Of a DNA stretch of 47,970 bases, positions 39,050-47,692 are shown piece by piece. The DNA is taken from contig PAQA01000016.1 in assembly GCA_002709155.1 (NCBI GenBank), positions 5,020 through 52,989 on the forward strand, read 5' to 3'. The DNA is from Rhodospirillaceae bacterium. Its GTDB lineage: Bacteria; Pseudomonadota; Alphaproteobacteria; Thalassobaculales; Thalassobaculaceae. How positions within the stretch are numbered: position 1 is the first letter of the stretch; each line of letters opens with the position of its first letter. The notes under the pieces were generated by a model. It had not been told where the DNA came from. It saw only the letters and a program-made list of their open reading frames with translations, and ran no database searches. A program made the position numbers and the translations under genes.

Positions 39050-40198
39050 CTATCTAAACCTTAAGTTCTTTCTAGATAATTCACTTATTGATTTTACACC
39101 CATTAATCGCATATCACGCTCTATTTCTGTTTGCATCAATTCAAGTGCTCGCTCAACACCTTGTTGTCCCGCCGCGGCTAGAGCATATAAATAGAAACGC
39201 CCTCCACCAACGGCTTTTGCTCCTAAAGAAAGCGCCTTGAGGACATGCGTGCCCCTCTGAATACCGCTATCCATAATTACGTCTATTTTATCACCTACGG
39301 CGTCAACTATTTCCGCTAATTGGTCGAATGGTGCGCGCGAACCATCAAGTTGTCGTCCACCATGGTTTGATATTACGATGCCACTACATCCTATATCAGC
39401 GGCTTTTTTTGCATCCTCTGGGTTCATGACACCTTTTAGACAAAACTGCCCGTCCCATAGCTTTACCATCTCCTCGACATCCCCCCAATTCATCGTTGGG
39501 TCCAGCATTTCGGTGAAATACTTGCCTATAGACAGCGCGCCACCTGACATATCAATGTGATCGTCCAGTTGCGGTAGTGAAAATTTTGGGTGTGTTAAAT
39601 AATTAATACCCCACATCGGTTTAACTGCGAATTGAAACATACCTGATAGAGACAATTTAAAAGGTATAGAAAACCCTGTCCGCAAATCGCGCTCCCGGTT
39701 TCCTCCTGTTATTGTATCAACCGTTAACATCATTACATCGACGCCAGCTGCTTTTGCACTCTCAAGCATAGCCTTGTTTAATCCGCGATCTTTATGGAAA
39801 TAGAATTGATAACATTGTGGTGTCCTATATTTTTCCCGCACCTCCGTTAAGCTTACAGTGCCTAATGACGATACGCCGAACATGGTTCCAAATTTCGCCG
39901 CAGCTGCTGCCACCGCATTCTCGCCCTGATGGTGAAACAGCCTTTGCAATGCTGTGGGCGAGCAGTAGATGGGGAGACTAAGTTTCTGTCCCATTATATT
40001 AACAGACATGTCTACTGATTCAGTACCTCTCAGTATACTTGGGACAAGATCACAATCGTCAAAACTTTTGGTATTTCTATCATAAGTCTTTTCATCTTCA
40101 GCGGCGCCATCGATATAATTAAATATGGGCCCTGGAATTCGCTTTTGAGCTAACATTCTAAAGTCGTTAAAATTATGGCAATCTTTTAACTGCATCAT
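39050..40198 (-). CDS. Alpha-hydroxy-acid oxidising FMN enzyme (L-lactate dehydrogenase LldD-like)
   Basis: FNYIDGAAEDEKTYDRN, ISNHGGRQLDGSRAP (catalytic His), DSGIQRGTHVLKALSLGAKAVGGGRFYLYALAAAGQ. Confidence 0.93.
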   Translation of the reverse strand: MMQLKDCHNFNDFRMLAQKRIPGPIFNYIDGAAEDEKTYDRNTKSFDDCDLVPSILRGTESVDMSVNIMGQKLSLPIYCSPTALQRLFHHQGENAVAAAAAKFGTMFGVSSLGTVSLTEVREKYRTPQCYQFYFHKDRGLNKAMLESAKAAGVDVMMLTVDTITGGNRERDLRTGFSIPFKLSLSGMFQFAVKPMWGINYLTHPKFSLPQLDDHIDMSGGALSIGKYFTEMLDPTMNWGDVEEMVKLWDGQFCLKGVMNPEDAKKAADIGCSGIVISNHGGRQLDGSRAPFDQLAEIVDAVGDKIDVIMDSGIQRGTHVLKALSLGAKAVGGGRFYLYALAAAGQQGVERALELMQTEIERDMRLMGVKSISELSRKNLRFR

Positions 40199-40366
40199 GA
40201 AAATTCCGATAAAACTGAGTATATACTATGTATTTAATGTATTGCGTCGAATGTTTCAATTCTTGGTACCTGCACAAATCAATTTCCTAAAAATAAGTTT
40301 TAAGGCTGTTAGTTAATGATTCGGAAATGAATAGGAATAAACGCTATTTTTTTCCAGTTCAGGTGG

Positions 40367-40397
40367 TTTATAAAGAAGGCTATTATTTCTTTATAAA
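40367..40397. promoter_or_regulatory. 11-bp AT-rich inverted repeat upstream of the cbiX-like gene (operator candidate)
   Basis: TTTATAAAGAA (40367-40377) ggctattat TTCTTTATAAA (40387-40397); perfect arms 57 nt upstream of the start codon. Confidence 0.4.
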
Positions 40398-40453
40398 TAA
40401 AAAAAAAAAATGTTATATACCCTAATATAGTACACTTTATTTGGAGTAGAACC

Positions 40454-41602
40454 ATGAGAAAAACGGGAATAATGATCTGTGGTCATGGAAGCCGCTCCAA
40501 AAGCGCGGAAGCAGAATTTGGGCTTTTAGCCGCTAGACTCAAAGAGCGATATCCTGAAACCCCCGTGGAATATGGTTTTTTAGAATATTCAGCCCCCAAT
40601 ATTCACATGGGACTTAATTCATTGAAGGATCAAGGAGTGGACCATATTGTCGCTGTTCCAGGAATGTTATTTGCTGCCACACACGCCAAAAATGATATTC
40701 CTTCTGTTCTTACAACCTATCAAGATAAGAACCCAGGTATAAGAGTGAGTTACGGACGAGAATTAGCGCTACATCCAGAAATGATCGCAGCTTTTGAGGC
40801 TCGAATCCTTCAAGCTCTTTGTGTTGATCATCTGCATGATGGGGATTTATATGAGTCTATGCTGGTTGTAGTAGGGCGAGGTACCTCTGATACATATGCA
40901 AACGCAGAGGCAGCAAAGTTAACACGTATAATTGCTGAAAATATGGGCTTTGGCTGGTCAGAAACGGTGTATTCAGGAGTGACATTTCCATCAGTGGGCC
41001 AGGGTTTAGAGATGGCTCTAAAGTTAGGTTACAAGAAAATAGTGGTAGCCCCTTATTTTCTATTTTCAGGAAAATTAATTGATAGGATATACAACTATGT
41101 AGATCGAGTAGCTAAGACGGCACCAGAGGTGACGTTTATCAAAGCTCATTACCTTGCTGATCAGGATCATGTGATCAATACCTTCGTGGAGAGAATATCT
41201 GAAGCACAAACAGGTCGATTACAGACGAACCACGATCTGATGGGAGCGTTCAAAAAAAGATTAGCCAAGGGCGAAGTTGATGTGCATCATCACCACGCAG
41301 AATATAGACCGATAATAGATCCCGAAGACGATGAGAATCCAACCGCCTTAAACTCCGACGATAATGATGATCATAGTCACAGCAAGGGAGACAGTGACGG
41401 ACACAGTCACGGACACAGTCACGGACACAGTCACGGACACAGTCACGGACACAGTCACGGAGTATACAAGCACATAGGCCATCCCAACGGCCCACGAACA
41501 ATGATTGATCAAGGCGTATGTTGCTGTTTCATGAGCCAATTCCCGGATCATATAATTGAAGAAGAGCGGGAAACTTTGGCTCGCACATTAAATAATAATT
41601 AG
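40454..41602 (+). CDS. cbiX: Sirohydrochlorin chelatase/cobaltochelatase CbiX-like protein with His-rich insert and Cys-rich C-terminus
   Basis: MICGHGSRSKSAEAEF, FAATHAKNDIP, VVVGRGTSDTYANAE, VVAPYFLFSGKL; HHHHAEY, (GHSH)n, GVCCCFMSQFP. Confidence 0.88.
   Translation: MRKTGIMICGHGSRSKSAEAEFGLLAARLKERYPETPVEYGFLEYSAPNIHMGLNSLKDQGVDHIVAVPGMLFAATHAKNDIPSVLTTYQDKNPGIRVSYGRELALHPEMIAAFEARILQALCVDHLHDGDLYESMLVVVGRGTSDTYANAEAAKLTRIIAENMGFGWSETVYSGVTFPSVGQGLEMALKLGYKKIVVAPYFLFSGKLIDRIYNYVDRVAKTAPEVTFIKAHYLADQDHVINTFVERISEAQTGRLQTNHDLMGAFKKRLAKGEVDVHHHHAEYRPIIDPEDDENPTALNSDDNDDHSHSKGDSDGHSHGHSHGHSHGHSHGHSHGVYKHIGHPNGPRTMIDQGVCCCFMSQFPDHIIEEERETLARTLNNN
41399..41458 (+). repeat. Perfect tandem repeat, 5 x GGACACAGTCAC (12 bp), inside the cbiX-like gene
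   Basis: Five uninterrupted identical units, each encoding GHSH. Confidence 0.97.
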
Positions 41603-41625
41603 TTATTTCTGATAGAATTTGAGCA

Positions 41626-41666
41626 AGGGCCTTTCTCAAATAGTAATTCTTTTATATAAAGGCCCT
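41626..41666 (+). terminator. Hairpin candidate between the cbiX-like and ilvD-like genes
   Basis: AGGGCCTTT (41626-41634) / AAAGGCCCT (41658-41666), 23-nt loop; no strong U-tract. Confidence 0.4.
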
Positions 41667-41727
41667 GTTCGCTAATTTGTTAATAACCAGTCGATAATAC
41701 GAGCATTGGGGTTTTAGGGGAATTGGA

Positions 41728-43596
41728 ATGCGAAATTCTAAAACGGTTCTAATAGATACAAATCCGGGAAGAAATGCCCAAACCGTCGGTATTGCTAGGG
41801 AACTCGGAACCGATATTGATTTAATCCATGAACCATCTGTAGGAGTAATTGGTAATAAAGGAGACTCTCAATGTTATTTAGGTGTCCAACATAAAGTTGA
41901 AACTATCCACGAAAGCCTCCGTCAAAGGATAGGCACTGAGGCGGGTAAACTCTCTATGCGTCTTGTTCAGCCGGAGTATACTGTAGCCACGTCGGACGGA
42001 ATGCGTAATGGCACAAAAGAGATGCGTTATTCTTTGATCGGAAGAGAGGTGACACACGACTCTGTCTGTGAACATTTAAGTGCGAGTGGTTTAGAAGGAA
42101 CAATAGCTGTTGTCGCGTGTGACAAACCACCAGTTGGAACCGTATCAGCTATCTTGGAACATAATCGCCCTGCGATTATAATGTCAGATGGTCCTATTCG
42201 CCCTGGCACCGACTCAGTAACAAAGGAGCGGATCGATATAATCTCCGGGTTTCAAGTTGCTGGCAGCGACGATGAAGAGATGAAAAAACGGATAGCTTGT
42301 GAGTCGTGTCCTGGTTTTGGCAGTTGCGGGGGAATGTTCACCTACAATACCATGCAGACCTTTATTGGCGTTATGGGACTAGAACCATTGCATATGATCG
42401 CTCCACCTTCGGACGACAAACGGAGATTAGAGAAATTCCCCAGTGAATTGGTAGATTATTTGCAGGCAATGATTGAATCTCAAGTTACGCCCCGTGATAT
42501 CGTAAATCGTGATTCTATTAGAAATGCAATGATTGTAGCAATGGCCGTGGGAGGATCAACAAACGTATTACTTCACGGGCCTGAGATTGCAAGAGCTGCT
42601 GGGTTCAGAGATTTTGCCAAGGATATTATGTCTCCAGAAGAATTTAATCATCTATCCCAGCACGTCGTACCTGTTTTAATTGATGCCCGACCATTTGGCA
42701 GTTACTCAATGGTAGACATCGACGAAAAAGGCGGCGTTCAAGTCATCGTTAAAGAGTTATTAAATGCGGGTTTATTGAATGGGGATACTTTGACCTGCAC
42801 TGGGGAAACACTATCAGAACAAATCGATCGTCTCAATCCACCTACCCCTGATGGGACAGTAATTTATACGGTAGAAAAGCCATACAAACCAACCGGCGGA
42901 TTAAGAGTTCTAGGCGGAAATTTATCCCCAGAGTTCAGTTCAGTCCTTAAATTAGCAGGGGTAGAGGGAGGATTAGAAAATAATAAATTTGTTGGTAAAG
43001 CGAGAGTTTTTGATGGTGAGGAAGGACTGCTTTACTCTCTAGAAAATGAACCGGATGTGTTTCAGGATAATGATATGATTATCGTGCGTTACGAAGGACC
43101 AAGCGGTGCCCCAGGCATGCCAGAGATGTTAGACTCCACATCGCGGATAACAACCCTTTGTCGTGAAAATAATATCGTTGTGGGACTTATGACCGATGGA
43201 AGGTTCTCGGGAGGCTCCGTTGGTTTGGTTATAGGACATGTTGGCCCGGAAGCGGCTTTAGGGGGCGAAATTGCTTTTATTGAAAACGGTGATGAAGTTA
43301 TAATCGACTTGGATATTAATGAAATTAATTGCACAGAACTAAAGAATGCCGATACGTTAAAATCAAGAAAATCAAAATGGAAGAAAGTAGTCGACGAAAA
43401 TGGAGGCATGCATCCATCCGTTGGAAATGCAGACACTCGACTACTAAATCGTATGCGTAGGTCAGCAGTATCAGCCATCTATGGAGCAGGAATGCATCCA
43501 GATAGACAACTATGGGTTAATGATGAAAGGAAGCCCGTACGTACGACATTTATACCTTCCAATAAATATAGACCAAATTCGGAAAAAACTTTCTAG
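41728..43596 (+). CDS. IlvD/Edd family dehydratase (divergent member)
   Basis: VACDKPPVG, CPGFGSCGGMFTYNTM, AVGGSTNVLLHGPEIARAAG, LMTDGRFSGGSVGLVIGHVGPEAALGG. Confidence 0.88.
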   Translation: MRNSKTVLIDTNPGRNAQTVGIARELGTDIDLIHEPSVGVIGNKGDSQCYLGVQHKVETIHESLRQRIGTEAGKLSMRLVQPEYTVATSDGMRNGTKEMRYSLIGREVTHDSVCEHLSASGLEGTIAVVACDKPPVGTVSAILEHNRPAIIMSDGPIRPGTDSVTKERIDIISGFQVAGSDDEEMKKRIACESCPGFGSCGGMFTYNTMQTFIGVMGLEPLHMIAPPSDDKRRLEKFPSELVDYLQAMIESQVTPRDIVNRDSIRNAMIVAMAVGGSTNVLLHGPEIARAAGFRDFAKDIMSPEEFNHLSQHVVPVLIDARPFGSYSMVDIDEKGGVQVIVKELLNAGLLNGDTLTCTGETLSEQIDRLNPPTPDGTVIYTVEKPYKPTGGLRVLGGNLSPEFSSVLKLAGVEGGLENNKFVGKARVFDGEEGLLYSLENEPDVFQDNDMIIVRYEGPSGAPGMPEMLDSTSRITTLCRENNIVVGLMTDGRFSGGSVGLVIGHVGPEAALGGEIAFIENGDEVIIDLDINEINCTELKNADTLKSRKSKWKKVVDENGGMHPSVGNADTRLLNRMRRSAVSAIYGAGMHPDRQLWVNDERKPVRTTFIPSNKYRPNSEKTF

Positions 43597-43650
43597 AAAG
43601 CTACATGCTTGAGTAGAGGTATCATCAGCAGACTAGATGCACTGAAATAG

Positions 43651-44667
43651 TCATTTTTTAAAAGCGGGTATAACGTCCGAAGCAAAGCGTTCTAGGGCCT
43701 CGTCAGCTTCATCACCAAAGTGATCTGGGCGCGGCCCTATAACCGACACCCTATCTATACCGAGTTTTTGTATATCCTTAATTTTTTTTATGCAGACCTC
43801 GGGTGGACCAATAACTGAAAATCGATCGATGAACTCAACTGACATTTCTTGAGCATGGGAAGCATCGCCTCTTCCATGACGAATCTTATCGTAGCCTGCT
43901 CCCAATTTATCAAACATAGACTGATCGGCCTGATTTACGTGCTCCCTATTCGCACCCGGCATGCCAGTAAAATGAGCAAAAATGCCGACCCCAGGTCTGA
44001 CCAACTCTGCAGCCCGCTCAAAATCGTCATGGACACAGATATTTAAATAAACACCAAGCGACGGTTTAACCCCGATAGTCCGCACCTTTTCCGATAGTGA
44101 TTGATTAACCTGATTTATACCCCATGCGATCCGATCAACATCACCTCCTAAAGCGAAGCTTACACGTTCTGCGATTATAGCTCCCATCCCTATGATTTTG
44201 GGCCCGGTTGCCGCAACGTCTATAGGAACTTTTTGAATATTAGAATTTCTTAGCCATTTTAATTGGCTCTCGTAACCATTTGCATCTAAAGATTCACCAT
44301 TTAGATATATTTGTAGTGTCTCTATATAGTTCTGAAAGACACTTGGAGAAACGGGTTTGTGACCAATATTAAAGAGCGAGGAGTCGCCACGCCCTATACC
44401 GAGAATTGCGCGGCCTTCCGAAACCTCTTGAAGCGTTGCGATAGCTGATGCAGTTAACGCAGCGTGACGCGTCAGGGGATTTGTCACTCCAGGCCCAATC
44501 ATCAAAGTGGAGGTTGCGCGAGCAGCTAATGCCAAAGTTATATAAGTTTCATTAGATAAGTTTTGCGAGTCTGTCAGGGTTAATCCATCAAAACCTAATT
44601 GTTCACATTACCGAGCCAAGGCCTCTACACCACCTATCGAGGGCACGCCAAAATGCCAAAATTCCAT
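43651..44667 (-). pseudogene. LLM class flavin-dependent oxidoreductase interrupted by an in-frame TAA at codon 20
   Basis: Reading on from 44667: MEFWHFGVPSIGGVEALAR*CEQLGFDGLTLTDSQNLSNETYITLALAARATSTLMIGPGVTNPLTRHAALTASAIATLQEVSEGRAILGIGRGDSS. TAA at 44608-44610; the rest of the frame is intact to 43651. Confidence 0.85.
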
Positions 44668-44712
44668 TAGTTTAATATCCAAGTTCCGCTCAAAGAGCAA
44701 TTGGGAGGTTTC

Positions 44713-46080
44713 TTATAACTGACCATCCATGTCCCATGTTTCTATCGCAGCAAGATAGTTACTATCACTAAATCGTGAAGGGTCAAACGCTTTAGAATAA
44801 GATGGAAGTATCCCATTAGTTACGTGCTTACTTATTAACTCCCCCGAAGCACAGGCCGACATTATTCCAAAGCCTGAAAAGGCACCACAAATAAAAGCGC
44901 CCTTTATATCCAATGGCCCAATTAACGGTCTATTTTCGGGTGTCTTCGTATAATAGCCACCATCAACATAAGGTTTAGGCATAGGGTCTAAATATTGTTT
45001 TAGTCCAGGTATCATATGAGCCATTCCACGAAGCGTAATCTCCGGCAAATACTCGTTCCACTCTAGAGGGAAAGATGGTCTTTCTGAACTCTCACAATCG
45101 TACGTCCAGTACATAAGAACTTGGTTTCCCTCTCCCACAGGCCGACCATGTACTCCAGCTGGAAACTCTTGTAAGAGCCATTTTGTTTCTGAAAACTGTT
45201 CTAGTTCCTCAGATTCTTCGGTTGACCAATTTAGCTTAATGGCATCAGCCCAGATCATTAATGGCGCAGAACGAGGCACAACACTAAAAGTATCGGGCAA
45301 ACTGATTTTAACGTGTTTTTCAACCAGGATAGGAAGTTCAATCTTCATAGATTTAAGTGTCGCGTTAATATGTGGGCCTCCACAAAGAACAACTGCATCA
45401 CTCTCAATTTGCTCCTCTACTCCATTGTTTTCTATAATAACCGAGTTAACTGCTCCTGCCTTGGTATCAACTCCCTTCATATAAGCGGTTTTAAATTCGC
45501 AACCGTTTCTTTTTGCTTCTTCAAATAGATACATCCCTAATTGCTGCGCACTCATAGAGCCACAGCGTCGGGCGTGTAATACGGCCACCGTTTTTTCATT
45601 GAGGTACGGAAAAATTTCTTGGATGTTAGACTGTCCCGTTATGAGATCAGAACCATCGAGTTCACTTATATATCCAGTATTTGGATTCCTAATATAACCG
45701 GAGTTACTGGGATTATTTCTGAATTTCCCCGCTCCAAACTCTTCTGCTTCTTTGCCTTGCTTTTCAAATACATCAATCATGTCTCTAGACGAAGTAGCAA
45801 ACAGATAACCATGCGGGTTTAAAAGAAAACGATTTTGGCTTTCACGCGCATGCTGCTCCATCAAATCTATACTTCTATTCATAAAGCAAACCATTGTGCT
45901 GTCTGGACCAGCCCACCAATTCCTGTAGCACTCAGTCGACTTGTCGCTCGTGAGTGAGAGGGGTGCCCCTTCATCAATTAATAAAATGTGTTTTAATCCC
46001 GCTTGAATCAAATAGTAGGCTGAGGAGACACCGGCTATACCAGCACCACAAACAACAGCATCGTATCTTTTATTCTTCAA
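44713..46080 (-). CDS. FAD-dependent oxidoreductase (DAO family)
   Basis: YDAVVCGAGIAGVSSAYYLIQAGLKHILLIDEG (Rossmann), GGYYTKTPENRPLIGPLDIKGAFICGAFSGFGIMSACASGELIS. Confidence 0.92.
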   Translation of the reverse strand: MKNKRYDAVVCGAGIAGVSSAYYLIQAGLKHILLIDEGAPLSLTSDKSTECYRNWWAGPDSTMVCFMNRSIDLMEQHARESQNRFLLNPHGYLFATSSRDMIDVFEKQGKEAEEFGAGKFRNNPSNSGYIRNPNTGYISELDGSDLITGQSNIQEIFPYLNEKTVAVLHARRCGSMSAQQLGMYLFEEAKRNGCEFKTAYMKGVDTKAGAVNSVIIENNGVEEQIESDAVVLCGGPHINATLKSMKIELPILVEKHVKISLPDTFSVVPRSAPLMIWADAIKLNWSTEESEELEQFSETKWLLQEFPAGVHGRPVGEGNQVLMYWTYDCESSERPSFPLEWNEYLPEITLRGMAHMIPGLKQYLDPMPKPYVDGGYYTKTPENRPLIGPLDIKGAFICGAFSGFGIMSACASGELISKHVTNGILPSYSKAFDPSRFSDSNYLAAIETWDMDGQL

Positions 46081-46172
46081 TTTTTTAATCCTGCGATCTA
46101 GACGGTGAGTAAAAATCGATCACTTAAATGCCAATTAACAAACCTCACTATATATAGGAAACGTCTTATTCT

Positions 46173-46502
46173 TCAACTGTGTGCATTATTAAAAACATTC
46201 ACTATTGCGACACCAATCACTATCAAAAACAAGCCACAGATAGCTTGCCACGATAAACTTTGCCCAAACAAAAAATAGCCCAATATGGCAACAGTGAAAA
46301 CACCGAGACCGCTCCACGTGGCGTATACTATAGAGATGGGAAGAACTTTTATAACAAATGTTAAAAGAAAAAATGATCCTAGATAGCAACCCACCATTAT
46401 AACTGTAGGAAAGATACGTGAGAAGTTTTGGGTTACCGGTAGCAGAAGGGTTCCTGCTACTTCTAACAGAATTGCCGCTACCAATAAGAAATAAATTAAC
46501 AT
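46173..46502 (-). CDS. SMR family small multidrug-resistance-type transporter
   Basis: 109 aa, four TMs; AAILLEVAGT (conserved Glu), IVYATWSGLGVFTVAILGYFLFGQ. Confidence 0.92.
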   Translation of the reverse strand: MLIYFLLVAAILLEVAGTLLLPVTQNFSRIFPTVIMVGCYLGSFFLLTFVIKVLPISIVYATWSGLGVFTVAILGYFLFGQSLSWQAICGLFLIVIGVAIVNVFNNAHS

Positions 46503-46537
46503 TTAACTGATCTGTCCGTGCTTAATTTCTCGGGTCT

Positions 46538-47623
46538 CTATATAGCCTTCATTCTGCCTTTATTTTTTTCGAAAAGTAGAGGCCGAACCCATTTTCCAAA
46601 TCGTTTTGCTTCTTCATCATGCAAATAGCCGGATAAACAGAATGAATGGCATCCAATATCAATATAATCTTGCAAAGTTTTGGCACATTGTTCCGGGTTA
46701 CCAACAATCACTACTCCAGCCCCAGGTCGGGCCTGTGTCAGACCAGTCCACATGTTTGGAGATATCTTTTTTCCATATTCCTCCGCTAATTGCCGTACTC
46801 GCTGATTCGCTACCGAGTTTGCAAAATGGGTTTTTATCACATCCTTTTGTTCATCTGTTACATTTCGGACGAGGCCTTCTGCAACTTCCCAGGCCTCATC
46901 TTCCTCTTTCCTGCATATAATTTGAAGCCGCATGCCAAACCCAATTTGATCTTCTCGCCCATACTTGGCAGCTAATGCCTGCATCTCAAGAATATTTTTT
47001 TCGATACGCTCAACACTATCGCCCCAGAATAGGTGCACATCTGAATGTTTTGCCGATAGTTCAGCCGCTTGCGAAGAACCTCCGCCTAAGTAAAATTTTG
47101 GAAATGGTTTTTGATAGATTTCTGGTCCGATATGTGCCTGTTTTAAATTATAATGCTTGCCTGAATAATCCACCTTACCTTGCGTTGACCACAGTGCTTT
47201 GCATATCTCCACTTCTTCTTCCATAGCTTCATAACGTTGGTCTTTGTCTAACCCTACACCCTCTGCCTCGTTCTCAACTTCATTTTGACCTGCGATTAAA
47301 TTAATCGAGATTCTTCCTTCAGTAAGTTGATCGAACGTTGCAATCATTTTTGCCATTAAAACTGGGTTTATGTAACTGGGCCTTGCAGCAACCAACATCT
47401 TTATACTTTTAGTATTGCGCGTCAGGAGAGCGCTCGTTAACCACGCATCCCAACAAGCGGCTGCTACTGGTAAAAGGATGTACTCGAAACCATTGTCTTC
47501 AGCAGCTTTTACAACCCGTTCAAATAAATCAAGGGATGGTGGAATTTGTTGGGGAACGGCATAATCCAAAGTGTCACCACGAGTTGGCAAAAACCATCCA
47601 AATTCTAAATCTCTCATACGCAC
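46538..47623 (-). CDS. SsuD-like LLM class FMNH2-dependent monooxygenase
   Basis: FGWFLPTRGDT, AEDNGFEYILLPVAAACWDAWL, LVAARPSYINPVLMAKMIATFDQLTEGRISINLIAGQN. Confidence 0.88.
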   Translation of the reverse strand: MRMRDLEFGWFLPTRGDTLDYAVPQQIPPSLDLFERVVKAAEDNGFEYILLPVAAACWDAWLTSALLTRNTKSIKMLVAARPSYINPVLMAKMIATFDQLTEGRISINLIAGQNEVENEAEGVGLDKDQRYEAMEEEVEICKALWSTQGKVDYSGKHYNLKQAHIGPEIYQKPFPKFYLGGGSSQAAELSAKHSDVHLFWGDSVERIEKNILEMQALAAKYGREDQIGFGMRLQIICRKEEDEAWEVAEGLVRNVTDEQKDVIKTHFANSVANQRVRQLAEEYGKKISPNMWTGLTQARPGAGVVIVGNPEQCAKTLQDYIDIGCHSFCLSGYLHDEEAKRFGKWVRPLLFEKNKGRMKAI

Positions 47624-47692
47624 GAACCCTTTTATAAAAACTGAAATTTAATTTTTATCTACAATCATACTATTATTGTAAAGTTCCAACAA

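Noticed and set aside
41399-41458. Tandem repeat considered as a CRISPR-like array
   Set aside because: 12-bp units with no spacers, in frame within a coding sequence; no cas genes.
41250-41551. Antisense ORFs opposite the cbiX-like repeat (…RDCVRDCV… and …VTVSVTVS…)
   Set aside because: Low-complexity translations forced by the 12-bp tandem repeat; the sense frame is clearly coding.
36256-44667. Stop-codon (TAA) recoding as an explanation for the two interrupted genes
   Set aside because: TAA is used as the normal terminator in many intact genes in the window (e.g. rpsF, lptG, radA); the GFA copy also shows ligand loss, so decay or error is simpler.
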